The notes beneath the pieces are model-generated. The model did no database searches. It was not told the origin of the DNA and saw only the letters and a program-made list of their open reading frames with translations. Positions 22,795 to 31,664 of a stretch of DNA of 35,815 bases are shown here, one piece after another. This DNA comes from JBBQHM01 sp038323965 (GTDB lineage: Bacteria > Verrucomicrobiota > Verrucomicrobiia > Chthoniobacterales > UBA10450), in contig JBBQHM010000012.1 in NCBI GenBank assembly GCA_038323965.1, positions 1 through 35,815 on the forward strand. The letters are read 5' to 3'. The position numbers and the translations under genes are program-made. Positions within the stretch are counted from its first letter, which is position 1. Every line of letters begins with the position of its first letter.

Positions 22795-24588
22795 ATGGAC
22801 GCAAAGGCGGCGCTAAAAAAATATTTCGGCTACGACGCGTTCAGACCGCTGCAGCGCGAGATCGTGGATGATGCGCTCGCAGGTCGCGACGTCTTCGCCT
22901 TGATGCCCACGGGCGGCGGCAAATCGCTTTGCTTTCAGCTGCCAGCGCTGCTCCGCGACGGACTCACCATCGTCGTGTCGCCGCTGATCGCGTTGATGAA
23001 GGATCAGGTCGATGCGCTGCAGGCCAGCGGGATTGCGGCGACGTTCTTGAATTCTACGCTCGATGGTGACGAGGCGCGCGCCCGATGGCGGGGACTGCAT
23101 CGTGGCGAATACCGGATGCTCTACGTCGCGCCCGAGCGCCTGATGCTCGATGGCTTTCTCGAGAAGGCGCTGAACTGGAACATTACGCAGATCGCGATCG
23201 ATGAGGCGCATTGCATCAGCGAATGGGGTCACGATTTCCGCCCGGAATACGGTGAGCTGAAAAAATTGCGAACGCATTTTCCCGACGTCCCGGTAATGGC
23301 GCTAACCGCCACCGCGACGGAGCACGTGCGCGAAGATATTCTCACGCAGCTAAAGTTGCGCGAGCCGCGCTGTTACGTCGCGAGCTTCAATAGACCGAAT
23401 CTGAGTTATCGCGTCGTGCCGAAATCCGCCGCCTACGATCAGTTGCTTAAATTTCTGCGAGCGCGGCCGAACGACAGCGGGATTGTCTATGGCGCGAGCA
23501 GGAAGACGGCTGACTCGCTGGCGGCGAAGTTGAACGCCGACGGCGTGAGCGCGAAGCCATATCATGCCGGGCTCGAGGGCGCAGAACGCGCGAACAATCA
23601 GGAGGCATTTTTGCGCGATGACGTTCGCGTGATGACGGCGACAATCGCCTTCGGCATGGGCATCAACAAACCAAACGTGCGCTTTGTCGTTCATCACGAT
23701 CTGCCGAAAAATCTCGAAAGTTATTACCAGGAAACGGGACGCGCTGGCCGCGACGGATTGCCGAGCGAATGCGTGCTCCTGTTCAGCGCGAGTGACGTGA
23801 TGAAACAACGGCGTTTCATCGATGAAAAGGAAGAGAAGGAACAACGTGTCGCGCACGAGCAGCTACGAACGATGGTCGCCTACGCTGAAACGCGAGAATG
23901 CCGGCGCGCCACGCTGCTACGCTACTTTGGCGAAGAGCTCGCCACGTGTGAGGGCTGCGACAATTGCGAAAATCCCCCGGAAACCTTCGACGGCACCATC
24001 GCCGCGCAAAAGTTTTTGTCGTGCGTGCTGCGCGTGCAGCAGAAGAGCGGCTTCAGCTTTGGCCTGAATCACATCGTTGAGGTGCTGACCGGCGGAAATA
24101 CGGACGCAATTCGACAGCGTGGCCACGACGCCGTCTCTACTTATGGCATTGGTCGCGAACTAAAGCGCGAACAGTGGCAGGCGATTGGTCGCGAGTTACT
24201 GCGCCTCGGTTACGTGCAAGCGGCCTCAGGAAAATTCGCGACGCTTGAGCTCACTCCGAGTGGTCTGGATGTTCTGCGAAATCGCGAATCGATCACGCTA
24301 ACGAAACCGGCCGACGTTCCAACGAAGCAGCGTAAACGCCGCGCTGGGGAGATCGAGTGCGACGAAGTACTGTTCGACCGGTTGCGCGTGCTGCGACGCA
24401 AGATCGCTGACGAACGCGATGTGCCTGCTTACGTCATCTTCTCGGATGCCACCTTGCGCGAAATGGCACGCTTGTTACCCACGCGACTCGGAGATCTCGA
24501 GAAGGTGCCCGGCGTTGGTCAACAAAAGTTGAAAAGCTTCGGAGAGATTTTCGTCGCCGAAATCAATTCGTATTTAGCCCCTGCTTAA
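22795..24588 (+). CDS. recQ: ATP-dependent DNA helicase RecQ
   Basis: A 3'-5' helicase of recombination and repair, 597 residues. Walker A is MPTGGGKS (37-44), the Walker B box is DEAH (136-139) followed by the RecQ aromatic-rich loop CISEWGHDFRPEY, and motif VI is ETGRAGRDG (313-321). The RecQ-Ct zinc site uses C369, C385, C388 and C391, then comes a winged-helix domain (about 400-500) and a complete HRDC domain (about 522-595) containing LEKVPGVGQQKL. Domain order and length match E. coli RecQ. The ATG at 22795 is 55 bases after the kinase stop and has no clear Shine-Dalgarno site. It is probably transcribed with, or just after, the kinase gene. Confidence 0.96.
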   Translation: MDAKAALKKYFGYDAFRPLQREIVDDALAGRDVFALMPTGGGKSLCFQLPALLRDGLTIVVSPLIALMKDQVDALQASGIAATFLNSTLDGDEARARWRGLHRGEYRMLYVAPERLMLDGFLEKALNWNITQIAIDEAHCISEWGHDFRPEYGELKKLRTHFPDVPVMALTATATEHVREDILTQLKLREPRCYVASFNRPNLSYRVVPKSAAYDQLLKFLRARPNDSGIVYGASRKTADSLAAKLNADGVSAKPYHAGLEGAERANNQEAFLRDDVRVMTATIAFGMGINKPNVRFVVHHDLPKNLESYYQETGRAGRDGLPSECVLLFSASDVMKQRRFIDEKEEKEQRVAHEQLRTMVAYAETRECRRATLLRYFGEELATCEGCDNCENPPETFDGTIAAQKFLSCVLRVQQKSGFSFGLNHIVEVLTGGNTDAIRQRGHDAVSTYGIGRELKREQWQAIGRELLRLGYVQAASGKFATLELTPSGLDVLRNRESITLTKPADVPTKQRKRRAGEIECDEVLFDRLRVLRRKIADERDVPAYVIFSDATLREMARLLPTRLGDLEKVPGVGQQKLKSFGEIFVAEINSYLAPA

Positions 24589-24630
24589 GGGTCCGCGCAC
24601 GGTGCGCTACTGCTAAGCATTTCACGTGCA

Positions 24631-25812
24631 GTGATTTTTGACACTTTCATCTATTACTTCGCGTTCCTGGTGCCGTCGGCGATTGCGTTTCGCCTCGTCC
24701 GATCGCACGCACGTCCTTGGATTTGCGCGATCTTCGGAGCAGGTTTTTTCGTTTACTTCTCGCTGACGCAACTCGGTGGTCGCGCTGGCGCGGCGTGCCT
24801 GCTGATTCTGGTCTGGGAAGCGTGCTTCAGCCGTCTTTATAAGCCGAAATCGCTCTGGTGCATCGTCGGAATCATTCAAGCCATCGGCGTGCTCTTCGTT
24901 TTCAAATACGCGAACTTCTTCGCGGGATTATTTCTACACAGCTCGCCGCGCGATCCGCTTTTCTGGAAAGGCGCGTTTCTGCCGATCGGTATCTCGTTTT
25001 TCACCTTCGAGTTCATTCACTACGCTGCTGATCGCTACAAAGGCACGGCAAAGGCAGGTACGTTCGCCGAGTATCTGGCGTTCATTCTCTTCTTTCCGAC
25101 GATGGTCGCTGGACCAATCAAACGCTTCCAGGATTTCGAACCGAAGCTGCAGAATCCCAGCAAGGATTGGACGCTCGATTGGCACCGCGGCATTACACGA
25201 ATCCTCGCCGGACTGGTGAAAAAGTTCGCCATCGCGGACGTGCTCTCCGCGATGACTGCGAACCTCAACCACGAGACCATCGCGCTCGCGGATCGTCGTA
25301 TTCTGCCGGTGTGGCTGCTCGCATACGGCATCAAGATCTACGTGGATTTTTCCGCCTACTCAGATATCGCGATCGGCTCGGCGCGGCTTTTCGGCATTCG
25401 CGTGCCAGAGAATTTTGACTGGCCGTATCTCCGCACCAACGTCGCGGAATTCTGGAGCCACTGGCACATGTCGCTCTATCGCTGGCTGATCGATTATATC
25501 TTTATCCCGCTCGGAGGTTCACGGGTTTCGCCCCCGCGGGTTTACGTGAACATTCTCATCACCATGTTGATCAGCGGACTCTGGCACGGCGCGGGATTGA
25601 ACTTCGTCGCGTGGGGGCTTTGGCACGGCTGCCTGCTCGGTGGGCACCGGCTCTGGAGGAGCTGGCGACCGGCGACAGAGTTGGAAGCCTCCGCTTTGGG
25701 ATCTGCTATGAGCTGGGCGCTTACTTTTGTGCTTGTTAATCTCGGCTGGGCGTTCTTTTGCATGGACTTGCCCACGAGCTTGTATTTTTTCCGTCGAATG
25801 CTGATCGGCTAA
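24631..25812 (+). CDS. MBOAT O-acyltransferase (AlgI/DltB-like)
   Basis: A polytopic membrane protein of 393 residues with about ten helices, starting at GTG 24631. The family features are present: YVDFSAYSDIAIGSARLFGI (237-256), NFDWPYLRTNVAEFWSHWHM with H277 and H279, and SGLWHGAGLNFVAWG with H319, the invariant histidine. It would move an acyl group, usually acetyl, across the inner membrane for transfer to an extracellular polysaccharide or cell-surface polymer, as AlgI does for alginate. It is shorter than AlgI (about 520 residues) at the C-terminus. The small membrane protein and SGNH-like gene follow at 6-base spacings, so the three genes form one unit. The acceptor glycan is unknown. 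Confidence 0.92.
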   Translation: MIFDTFIYYFAFLVPSAIAFRLVRSHARPWICAIFGAGFFVYFSLTQLGGRAGAACLLILVWEACFSRLYKPKSLWCIVGIIQAIGVLFVFKYANFFAGLFLHSSPRDPLFWKGAFLPIGISFFTFEFIHYAADRYKGTAKAGTFAEYLAFILFFPTMVAGPIKRFQDFEPKLQNPSKDWTLDWHRGITRILAGLVKKFAIADVLSAMTANLNHETIALADRRILPVWLLAYGIKIYVDFSAYSDIAIGSARLFGIRVPENFDWPYLRTNVAEFWSHWHMSLYRWLIDYIFIPLGGSRVSPPRVYVNILITMLISGLWHGAGLNFVAWGLWHGCLLGGHRLWRSWRPATELEASALGSAMSWALTFVLVNLGWAFFCMDLPTSLYFFRRMLIG

Positions 25813-25818
25813 CGAATC

Positions 25819-25983
25819 GTGAGATTACTCTTGGAATACCTCGGCGGCTCATCGGACGAAACGCCGCGCTGGTTACGAATGCCACTCGTATCGCCGCTCT
25901 GGGGAATCTGGTGGGGCTTGTTGCTCTCGCTTATTGTTTTCTTCTGCGGACAATCATCGAAGTTTATCTACATCGACTTCTAA
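25819..25983 (+). CDS. 54-residue membrane protein of the acylation cassette
   Basis: A short gene from GTG 25819 to TAA 25981-25983. It encodes 54 residues: a polar N-terminal part with acidic and basic residues, one hydrophobic helix (about 28-43, starting LWGIWWGLLLSL) and a short tail ending KFIYIDF. It is spaced exactly 6 bases from both the MBOAT stop and the SGNH ATG, which is strong evidence that it is translated. Small single-helix proteins, for example DUF5989, are often found between MBOAT and SGNH genes in such loci, and the tail 'FIYxxF' recalls that family, though I cannot confirm membership. It may hold the two partners together. Confidence 0.75.
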   Translation: MRLLLEYLGGSSDETPRWLRMPLVSPLWGIWWGLLLSLIVFFCGQSSKFIYIDF

Positions 25984-25989
25984 GCCGCC

Positions 25990-26979
25990 ATGTTGTCGAT
26001 TCGCCCCCATCATTTGTTAGGCACCTCGGGAGTTGCGCTCGCCGCGCTAATCTGCCTCAACCTCGCGATCGTTCGCGCCGCCCGCCAGTTGCCGCCCCAG
26101 CAACTCTTGCAGCGGATCGAGCGCACTGCGGCGAAGACACGATTTGTATTTCTGGGCGATTCTCAGATGGCAGCCGACATCGATCCGGCCCTGTTTTCCG
26201 CCGCTTGCGCCCGCCCGAATGACTTGCGTCCGAGCATCAACGTCGGAATCGGCGCTACCAAAGCATCAGAACATTTTCTGATCCTGGAGCAATTGCTTGC
26301 GCACGCACCGGCCGCCGACGCTGTTTTTTACGGCTTCTACGACAACCTGTTAACCGAGCCGGTTCCCTCGCGATTTCAGGAACTCGGGGGCAATCGGGCG
26401 CTCGCCTTCCTCTGGCCGGCACGCGCGGCAGAGCTCATCTTTCCGAGCCAGCCAGTTTCGCAATGGCAATTTCGTTTCATCGCGACGATTCCGATGGTCG
26501 CCGAGCGGCTCGGGATCTGGGCGAAAGTGGAGCGCGCACGGCGTTATCTGGCAGCGATCGGTGTCCCGCCAGCGGCGGAGAGTCGCTTCGGACGGGCTGC
26601 CGACTTTGCGGGAGCGGAACCCGCAGATGAGCATCGCTTTGAGGAAAGCCTGGGAAGGGCAGTACGTGAACAGCAGCCGTTGAACCACTCGGTTAAAGAA
26701 ATCCTGCGGCTGAGTTCGTCGCGAAATCTGAAGTTTCACCTCATCCTCATGCCCGTCCCTTCCGGGCATCGGACTCGATTTTATGGGAGCACCGCGTGGA
26801 TCGAATATCTGAATCACATTCGCGGTCTCATCGGAAGCGGCGCGGAAGTTATCGACGCTTCTGATTGGCTGGCAGACGAAAACTTTGAAGATGCGCTTCA
26901 CGCGGCACCCACGGGAGCGAAACTGTTCAGCGCGCAGCTCGCCAAGCAGGTCTGCGAGCGTCACCTGACGACTCTCTAG
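25990..26979 (+). CDS. Membrane-anchored SGNH hydrolase-like protein
   Basis: A 329-residue protein with an N-terminal signal anchor (about 10-30), which places the rest in the periplasm. The block I motif is FVFLGDSQMAAD with the nucleophile S58. The catalytic dyad near the C-terminus is D301-x-x-H304 in FEDALHAAPTGAKLFS, the usual 'DxxH' followed by the glycine that closes SGNH folds. The middle part is variable. In MBOAT cassettes such proteins complete acyl transfer onto the polymer, or remove acyl groups, like AlgJ/AlgX or DltD. It starts 6 bases after the small membrane protein gene and ends the cassette. Confidence 0.82.
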   Translation: MLSIRPHHLLGTSGVALAALICLNLAIVRAARQLPPQQLLQRIERTAAKTRFVFLGDSQMAADIDPALFSAACARPNDLRPSINVGIGATKASEHFLILEQLLAHAPAADAVFYGFYDNLLTEPVPSRFQELGGNRALAFLWPARAAELIFPSQPVSQWQFRFIATIPMVAERLGIWAKVERARRYLAAIGVPPAAESRFGRAADFAGAEPADEHRFEESLGRAVREQQPLNHSVKEILRLSSSRNLKFHLILMPVPSGHRTRFYGSTAWIEYLNHIRGLIGSGAEVIDASDWLADENFEDALHAAPTGAKLFSAQLAKQVCERHLTTL

Positions 26980-27042
26980 TCAATCAAAGTCAGAGCGGCG
27001 AAGAGCCTTGTCCTTCGCGCGACACGATATCAAGATCACGCC

Positions 27043-29424
27043 ATGGCTGAGATCGATCTAAAGAATTCACCGAATGAAATGCCGGACATCGTCGGCGCAA
27101 TTCCGGCCAATCCGATTCTCGCAGCCTTTCGACCGTTCATTCCTGCCTCCGCGAATCTTCGCGAGCTGACAATTTTTCCTTTAATCCTCGGGACGTTCCT
27201 CGGGATGGTGTTCGGGGCGTCATCACTCTATCTCGTGCTAAAAGTCGGATTGACCGTAAGTGCGTCAATCCCGGTCGCGGTCATCTCCATCACGATCTTC
27301 CGGCTGCTTTCGAAGATGGGAATGCGCGACGCCACCATCCTGGAAAACAACATCGTGCAGACCGCGGGCTCTGCTGGCGAATCGATCGCATTCGGGCTCG
27401 GGGTAACGATGCCCGCGATCATGATTCTGGGCTTCGACCTCGAGATCACCCGCGTGATGCTAGTGGCAGTTCTGGGCGGATTGATGGGAATTCTAATGAT
27501 GATTCCGCTGCGGCGTGCGCTCATCGTACATCAGCACGGCTTCCTCAAATATCCCGAGGGAACCGCCTGCGCGGAAGTGTTGAAAGCGGGTGCGTCACGC
27601 GAATCCCGAGAGGCAGCTCATGTCGGTGATCCCGCCTCCGCCGCGGATGAGGACACCGTCACGGGCGGGAAGATCATCATCGGCGGCTTCGGAATTGGGT
27701 TCGTCTATTATGGCCTGCAGCAGATTTTCAAGGTGATGAAGGAGGCGCCGACGAAGCTTTTCGGTCCGCCATATCAAGGCGGCTCGATTTCACTGGAGAA
27801 TAACCCCGCCTTGCTGGGTGTGGGTTATATCATCGGGCCGCGAATCGCCTCATTGATGATGGGTGGCGGCGTTCTGTCGTATCTCGTTTTGATTCCGGCC
27901 ATCAAGTATTTCGGCTTCGGCGGAACGGCTCCGTTGCCGCCGGAGACAGGTCATACGATCGCGGAGATGACGGTCGCGCAGGTGCAGAAAGGCTACATTC
28001 TTTACATCGGCGCGGGCGCAGTTGCTGCCGCTGGAATAATCAGCCTTTTCCGTTCGCTGCCCATCATCTGGCACGGCTTGAAAGGTGCTATTGCGGATCT
28101 GCGCGGCACCGGCGCGGCCTCGGCCAACGCGCCGCGCACGGACCAGGATCTCTCGATGAAATGGGTGCTCGGCGGGATCATCGCGCTTCTGCTTGTGATC
28201 ATGATCGCACCGCAATTGAACCTCCGTTTCAACGCCCTCGGCGCGCTTTTGATCATGGCATTCGGCTTCCTTTTCGTGACGGTTTCGTCGCGGCTTACAG
28301 GTGAGGTCGGTTCATCGTCCAATCCGATTTCCGGCATGACGGTGGCGACACTCCTACTCACGTGCCTCGTGTTTCTCCTGATTGGCTGGACGGCGCCCGC
28401 CTATTTTGTGACCGCGCTTTCGATCGGCGGCATCGTCTGCATTGCGTCGTCGAATGGCGGAACGACTTCGCAGGATCTCAAGACCGGGTTTCTCGTCGGG
28501 TCGACACCGAAATATCAGCAGATCGCAATTCTCATGGGTGCGCTGGCGTCGGCGCTGATTCTCGGACCGATCCTGATGAAGTTAAACGATTCGGGGACGG
28601 TCTACGTGCCGGTCGCGAACGATAAAGATTTCGCGTTCGCCTCCGCATTCCACGCCAACCCCGCAGAGTACGAAAAAGACAGCGCCGGCCAGCCGAAGCG
28701 CGACCGTGTCTCGGGTGCGCAAGGCGGTGCCGATCGAAAAGAATATTTCGTTTATCATAAAACCACCACGGAAGGCGGACCGGCTGGGCGCTATCTGGTG
28801 AACGACGAGGGCACTCCGGTCTATCTCGCCGACCCGGGCATCAATGGTGTTTACGACAAACGTCCGGACGGATCGAGCGTGCAGAAGTTCACGGCGCCGA
28901 AAGCGACATTGATGTCGTATATCATCAAGGGAATTCTCAGCGGCAAACTACCATGGGGATTGGTGCTGCTCGGAGTTTTCATCGCGATCGTCCTCGAGCT
29001 TTCGGGCATCCCATCGCTCGCTTTTGCGGTGGGCGTCTATCTGCCGCTATCCACTTCAGCCCCCATTTACGTAGGCGGCGTCGTGCGATGGCTGGTGGAT
29101 AAATACACGCGCCGCAAACACGCCGCAGCCCGGCTGACCGAAGATCAACTCGTCGCGGAGGGGGACAAGAGTAACGGCGTGCTTCTTTCGTCTGGGTACA
29201 TCGCAGGCGGCACTCTCGCTGGAGTCGTCTTTGCTTTCCTCGCGGTTCCGCTGAAGGCTCGCCTGGATGAATTCGAGAAATGGGCGACCGCGCATAATCC
29301 ATTCTTTGAGGGCCCGTGGTCGGATCTGCTGTCGATGATCCCCTTCGTCGCACTTTGCGTGCTGCTCTATCTCGTCGGGCGCGAGGCGCTCTTCGCGCAC
29401 AAACGTCGACTAGGCCGCAATTAA
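27043..29424 (+). CDS. OPT-family oligopeptide transporter
   Basis: A large polytopic membrane protein of 793 residues. The N-terminal region RELTIFPLILGTFLGMVFGA and YLVLKVGLTVSASIPVAVIS and the segment LKYPEGTACAEVLKAG are hallmarks of the bacterial OPT family, whose members take up oligopeptides, including glutathione-like or metal-chelate compounds, by proton symport. Later blocks include VSSRLTGEVGSSSNPISGMT and SSNGGTTSQDLKTGFLVG, also typical. Residues about 514-624 form a long hydrophilic stretch with acidic, basic and Gly-rich segments between two helices, which appears longer than needed for a simple loop. The 3' end overlaps the convergent APC permease gene by 15 bases. It begins 63 bases after the SGNH gene and is probably separate from it. 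Confidence 0.92.
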   Translation: MAEIDLKNSPNEMPDIVGAIPANPILAAFRPFIPASANLRELTIFPLILGTFLGMVFGASSLYLVLKVGLTVSASIPVAVISITIFRLLSKMGMRDATILENNIVQTAGSAGESIAFGLGVTMPAIMILGFDLEITRVMLVAVLGGLMGILMMIPLRRALIVHQHGFLKYPEGTACAEVLKAGASRESREAAHVGDPASAADEDTVTGGKIIIGGFGIGFVYYGLQQIFKVMKEAPTKLFGPPYQGGSISLENNPALLGVGYIIGPRIASLMMGGGVLSYLVLIPAIKYFGFGGTAPLPPETGHTIAEMTVAQVQKGYILYIGAGAVAAAGIISLFRSLPIIWHGLKGAIADLRGTGAASANAPRTDQDLSMKWVLGGIIALLLVIMIAPQLNLRFNALGALLIMAFGFLFVTVSSRLTGEVGSSSNPISGMTVATLLLTCLVFLLIGWTAPAYFVTALSIGGIVCIASSNGGTTSQDLKTGFLVGSTPKYQQIAILMGALASALILGPILMKLNDSGTVYVPVANDKDFAFASAFHANPAEYEKDSAGQPKRDRVSGAQGGADRKEYFVYHKTTTEGGPAGRYLVNDEGTPVYLADPGINGVYDKRPDGSSVQKFTAPKATLMSYIIKGILSGKLPWGLVLLGVFIAIVLELSGIPSLAFAVGVYLPLSTSAPIYVGGVVRWLVDKYTRRKHAAARLTEDQLVAEGDKSNGVLLSSGYIAGGTLAGVVFAFLAVPLKARLDEFEKWATAHNPFFEGPWSDLLSMIPFVALCVLLYLVGREALFAHKRRLGRN

Positions 29425-30912
29425 ATCCGCAGGTTTCCTCCGCCAGAGAAAGTAAACCGGAATACCGGTCAGCACGATCGCGATGCCGATTCCCGAAGTT
29501 GAAGGTGCCAGCAACGCGAGATCAACGAGCAATAAAGTCGCGAGTGCAATCGAGATCACTGGCACGATGGGATAGCCCCAGGTCCGGTAAGGTCGATCCG
29601 CGAATGGAATTTTTCGTCGCAATAACATCACGGCCAGAACGAGCAGAACATAGAAGACAAGGTCCGCAGAAACGATGTACTCGAGGAGTTGATTGTAGAC
29701 GTTGCCGTAAGCCACGACATGCGTTGCAGGATTCTCGGAAACCGTCCGCGGTAACACCAGGAATGCCGTCCAGATTGCCTGCGTGACGAGAGCGGTCGCC
29801 GGAACATTGCTCCGATTTGTCGAGGCCACTTTGCGAAAGAAGAGGCGATCAAGCGCCATCGCGTAGTAAACCCGCGCGCCGGCGAGGATGAGGCCGTTGT
29901 TGCAACCGAACGTCGAAATCAGGATCGCAGCTGCCATCACGAAAGTTCCGCGGACGCCAAAAATTGCATTCATGCTCGCGACTGCGACGCGATTTTGCGG
30001 TGCGTTTTGGATGCCAGCCAACGGTAGCGTTGCGATGTAGGCAACGTTCGCCAGCACATAGAAAACAACGACGCAGCCGCAGCCAATGAGTAGCGCACGC
30101 GGCAAGTTGCGCCCCGGATTCTTTACCTCGCTGCCAATAAAAGTGACGTTTGTCCAGGCGGTCTGCGCGAACAGCGGCCCCACCATCGCCTTCCCGAAAA
30201 GCAGCGTAATGGCAAGACCGCCCACGATCGTAAACCCCGGCTGCGCGACCTGCGGACTCCAGCCATTTGCCCACGAATTCCACCAGTGAGCCGATAAGGC
30301 CGCGCAATCGGGTTTCCATCCCAACGCGAAGCCAAGTAGAATCAACGCGATCAACGCAGCCGTCTTCGCGAAGGTGAACGTGTTCTGCACAATTTTCCCG
30401 AGCCTGAGCCCGCGGGTGTTTGTCCACGTCAGTAACGCAATCAGCATAATTGCCGTTAGCTGTTCCCACGAAAGGCTGATCGCATAGCCGTTGCTTATTT
30501 GAAACGGCGTTACGATGTAGTTATCGGCTCGGACAGTTGACACGAATACTCCCAGGAATCGCGCGAATGCGATCGCGACGGCCGCTATCGTCCCGGTCTG
30601 GACTACGAGAAATAAACTCCATCCAAATAGGAAACCGACGGAGGGTCCGTAGGCTTCGCGCAGGAAAACGTAAACTCCGCCTGCGCGAGGCATCATCGTG
30701 GCAAGTTCGGCGCAACAGAGCGCACCCGTCATCGTCATCACCCCGGCCACGACCCACGCCAGTAATAGCCAGCCGGGCGCGCCGATTAAACGCGCTGATT
30801 CAGCCGACGTGATGAAGATACCCGATCCGATCATCGAGCCCATCACGATCATCGTCGCGTCCAGCAGGCCAAGCTTCCGGATCAGACTCGGCTCACCCGT
30901 TTGTTGACTCAT
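29410..30912 (-). CDS. APC-superfamily amino acid permease
   Basis: A 500-residue transporter with about twelve helices. The N-terminus has MIVMGSMIGSGIFITSAES, the conserved GSGIF substrate-binding motif of helix 1, followed by ELATMMPRAGGVYVFLREAYGP in helix 2 and 3. Its architecture resembles the LAT/cationic amino acid branch of the APC family. It is the last gene of the minus-strand unit recO-yceI-pxpBCA and its ATG overlaps the stop of pxpA (ATGA). This suggests it imports an amino acid or pyroglutamate that feeds the PxpABC enzyme, or exports glutamate, but the sequence does not settle the substrate. Confidence 0.9.
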   Translation of the reverse strand: MSQQTGEPSLIRKLGLLDATMIVMGSMIGSGIFITSAESARLIGAPGWLLLAWVVAGVMTMTGALCCAELATMMPRAGGVYVFLREAYGPSVGFLFGWSLFLVVQTGTIAAVAIAFARFLGVFVSTVRADNYIVTPFQISNGYAISLSWEQLTAIMLIALLTWTNTRGLRLGKIVQNTFTFAKTAALIALILLGFALGWKPDCAALSAHWWNSWANGWSPQVAQPGFTIVGGLAITLLFGKAMVGPLFAQTAWTNVTFIGSEVKNPGRNLPRALLIGCGCVVVFYVLANVAYIATLPLAGIQNAPQNRVAVASMNAIFGVRGTFVMAAAILISTFGCNNGLILAGARVYYAMALDRLFFRKVASTNRSNVPATALVTQAIWTAFLVLPRTVSENPATHVVAYGNVYNQLLEYIVSADLVFYVLLVLAVMLLRRKIPFADRPYRTWGYPIVPVISIALATLLLVDLALLAPSTSGIGIAIVLTGIPVYFLWRRKPADLIAA

Positions 30913-31664
30913 ACGCGCTTACCCGGTGCCGCGATCATCACGTCCTCCAGTTCCAGTCGACGGCGTAATTCGCGGATGAAGCTCACCGCATCCGGAGTGT
31001 CGCCGTGAACACAAATCGTATTCGGCAACATTGGGACGGCGGTTCCATCGATCGCCTCTACCATCCGTTCGTTTAAAACTCTCAGCACGCGATCTGCCGC
31101 CTCCAGCGGATCGTCAATCAGCGCATCCGGGCGAGACCGCGGAACGAGCGATCCGTCCGGCATGTAGTTTCGATCTGCGAAAAATTCGGTTATCGAATCG
31201 ATCTCGAGCTCGAGCGCAGTTTTCTCCAGACAGCTTTGTGGCGGAACAAAAAGCAAAAGCCGCTTATCAACGGCGAGAAGCGCGTGAGCGATGGCCTCCG
31301 CCAGCGCCGGATCAGCCGCCGCCATATTGTAAAGCGCGCCATGCGGCTTCACATGATTCATCTCGACACCCGCAGCCGTGCACATCGCCTGAAATCCCCC
31401 AAGCTGATAGGCAACCAATGCAAACACGTCGCCCGCGGGAAGATGCATTTCCGTTCTCCCGAAATTGACGCGGTCATCGAAGCTAGGATGCGCCCCGACG
31501 GCAACTTTCTTCTCTTTTGCTGCCCTGATCGACGCCAAAACCGAGGCTGGATTGCCCGCGTGAAAGCCGCAGGAGATATTCGCGGAACTAACGAGATCTA
31601 GAATTTCGTCGTCGTGACCGGCGCCTTCGCCGAGATCGGCGTTGAGATCGATGACCGCTGTCAT
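30909..31664 (-). CDS. pxpA: 5-oxoprolinase subunit A (LamB/YcsF family)
   Basis: One of three subunits of bacterial 5-oxoprolinase, which uses ATP to open 5-oxoproline (pyroglutamate) to glutamate. The family signatures are all visible: DLNADLGEG (6-14), SSANISCGFHAGNP (26-39), VGAHPSFDDRVNFGR (56-70), HVKPHGALYN (104-113) and CVHGDTPDAV. At 251 residues it is of normal length. It starts where pxpC stops and stops where the APC permease starts, each with an ATGA overlap, so all are translated from one transcript. Confidence 0.95.
   Translation of the reverse strand: MTAVIDLNADLGEGAGHDDEILDLVSSANISCGFHAGNPASVLASIRAAKEKKVAVGAHPSFDDRVNFGRTEMHLPAGDVFALVAYQLGGFQAMCTAAGVEMNHVKPHGALYNMAAADPALAEAIAHALLAVDKRLLLFVPPQSCLEKTALELEIDSITEFFADRNYMPDGSLVPRSRPDALIDDPLEAADRVLRVLNERMVEAIDGTAVPMLPNTICVHGDTPDAVSFIRELRRRLELEDVMIAAPGKRV

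Noticed and set aside
24595..24607. GCGCAC-G-GTGCGC inverted repeat after recQ
   Set aside because: The formal loop is a single base, so a stable hairpin would need to open the stem to about 5 bp, and no T-run follows; too weak to call a terminator.
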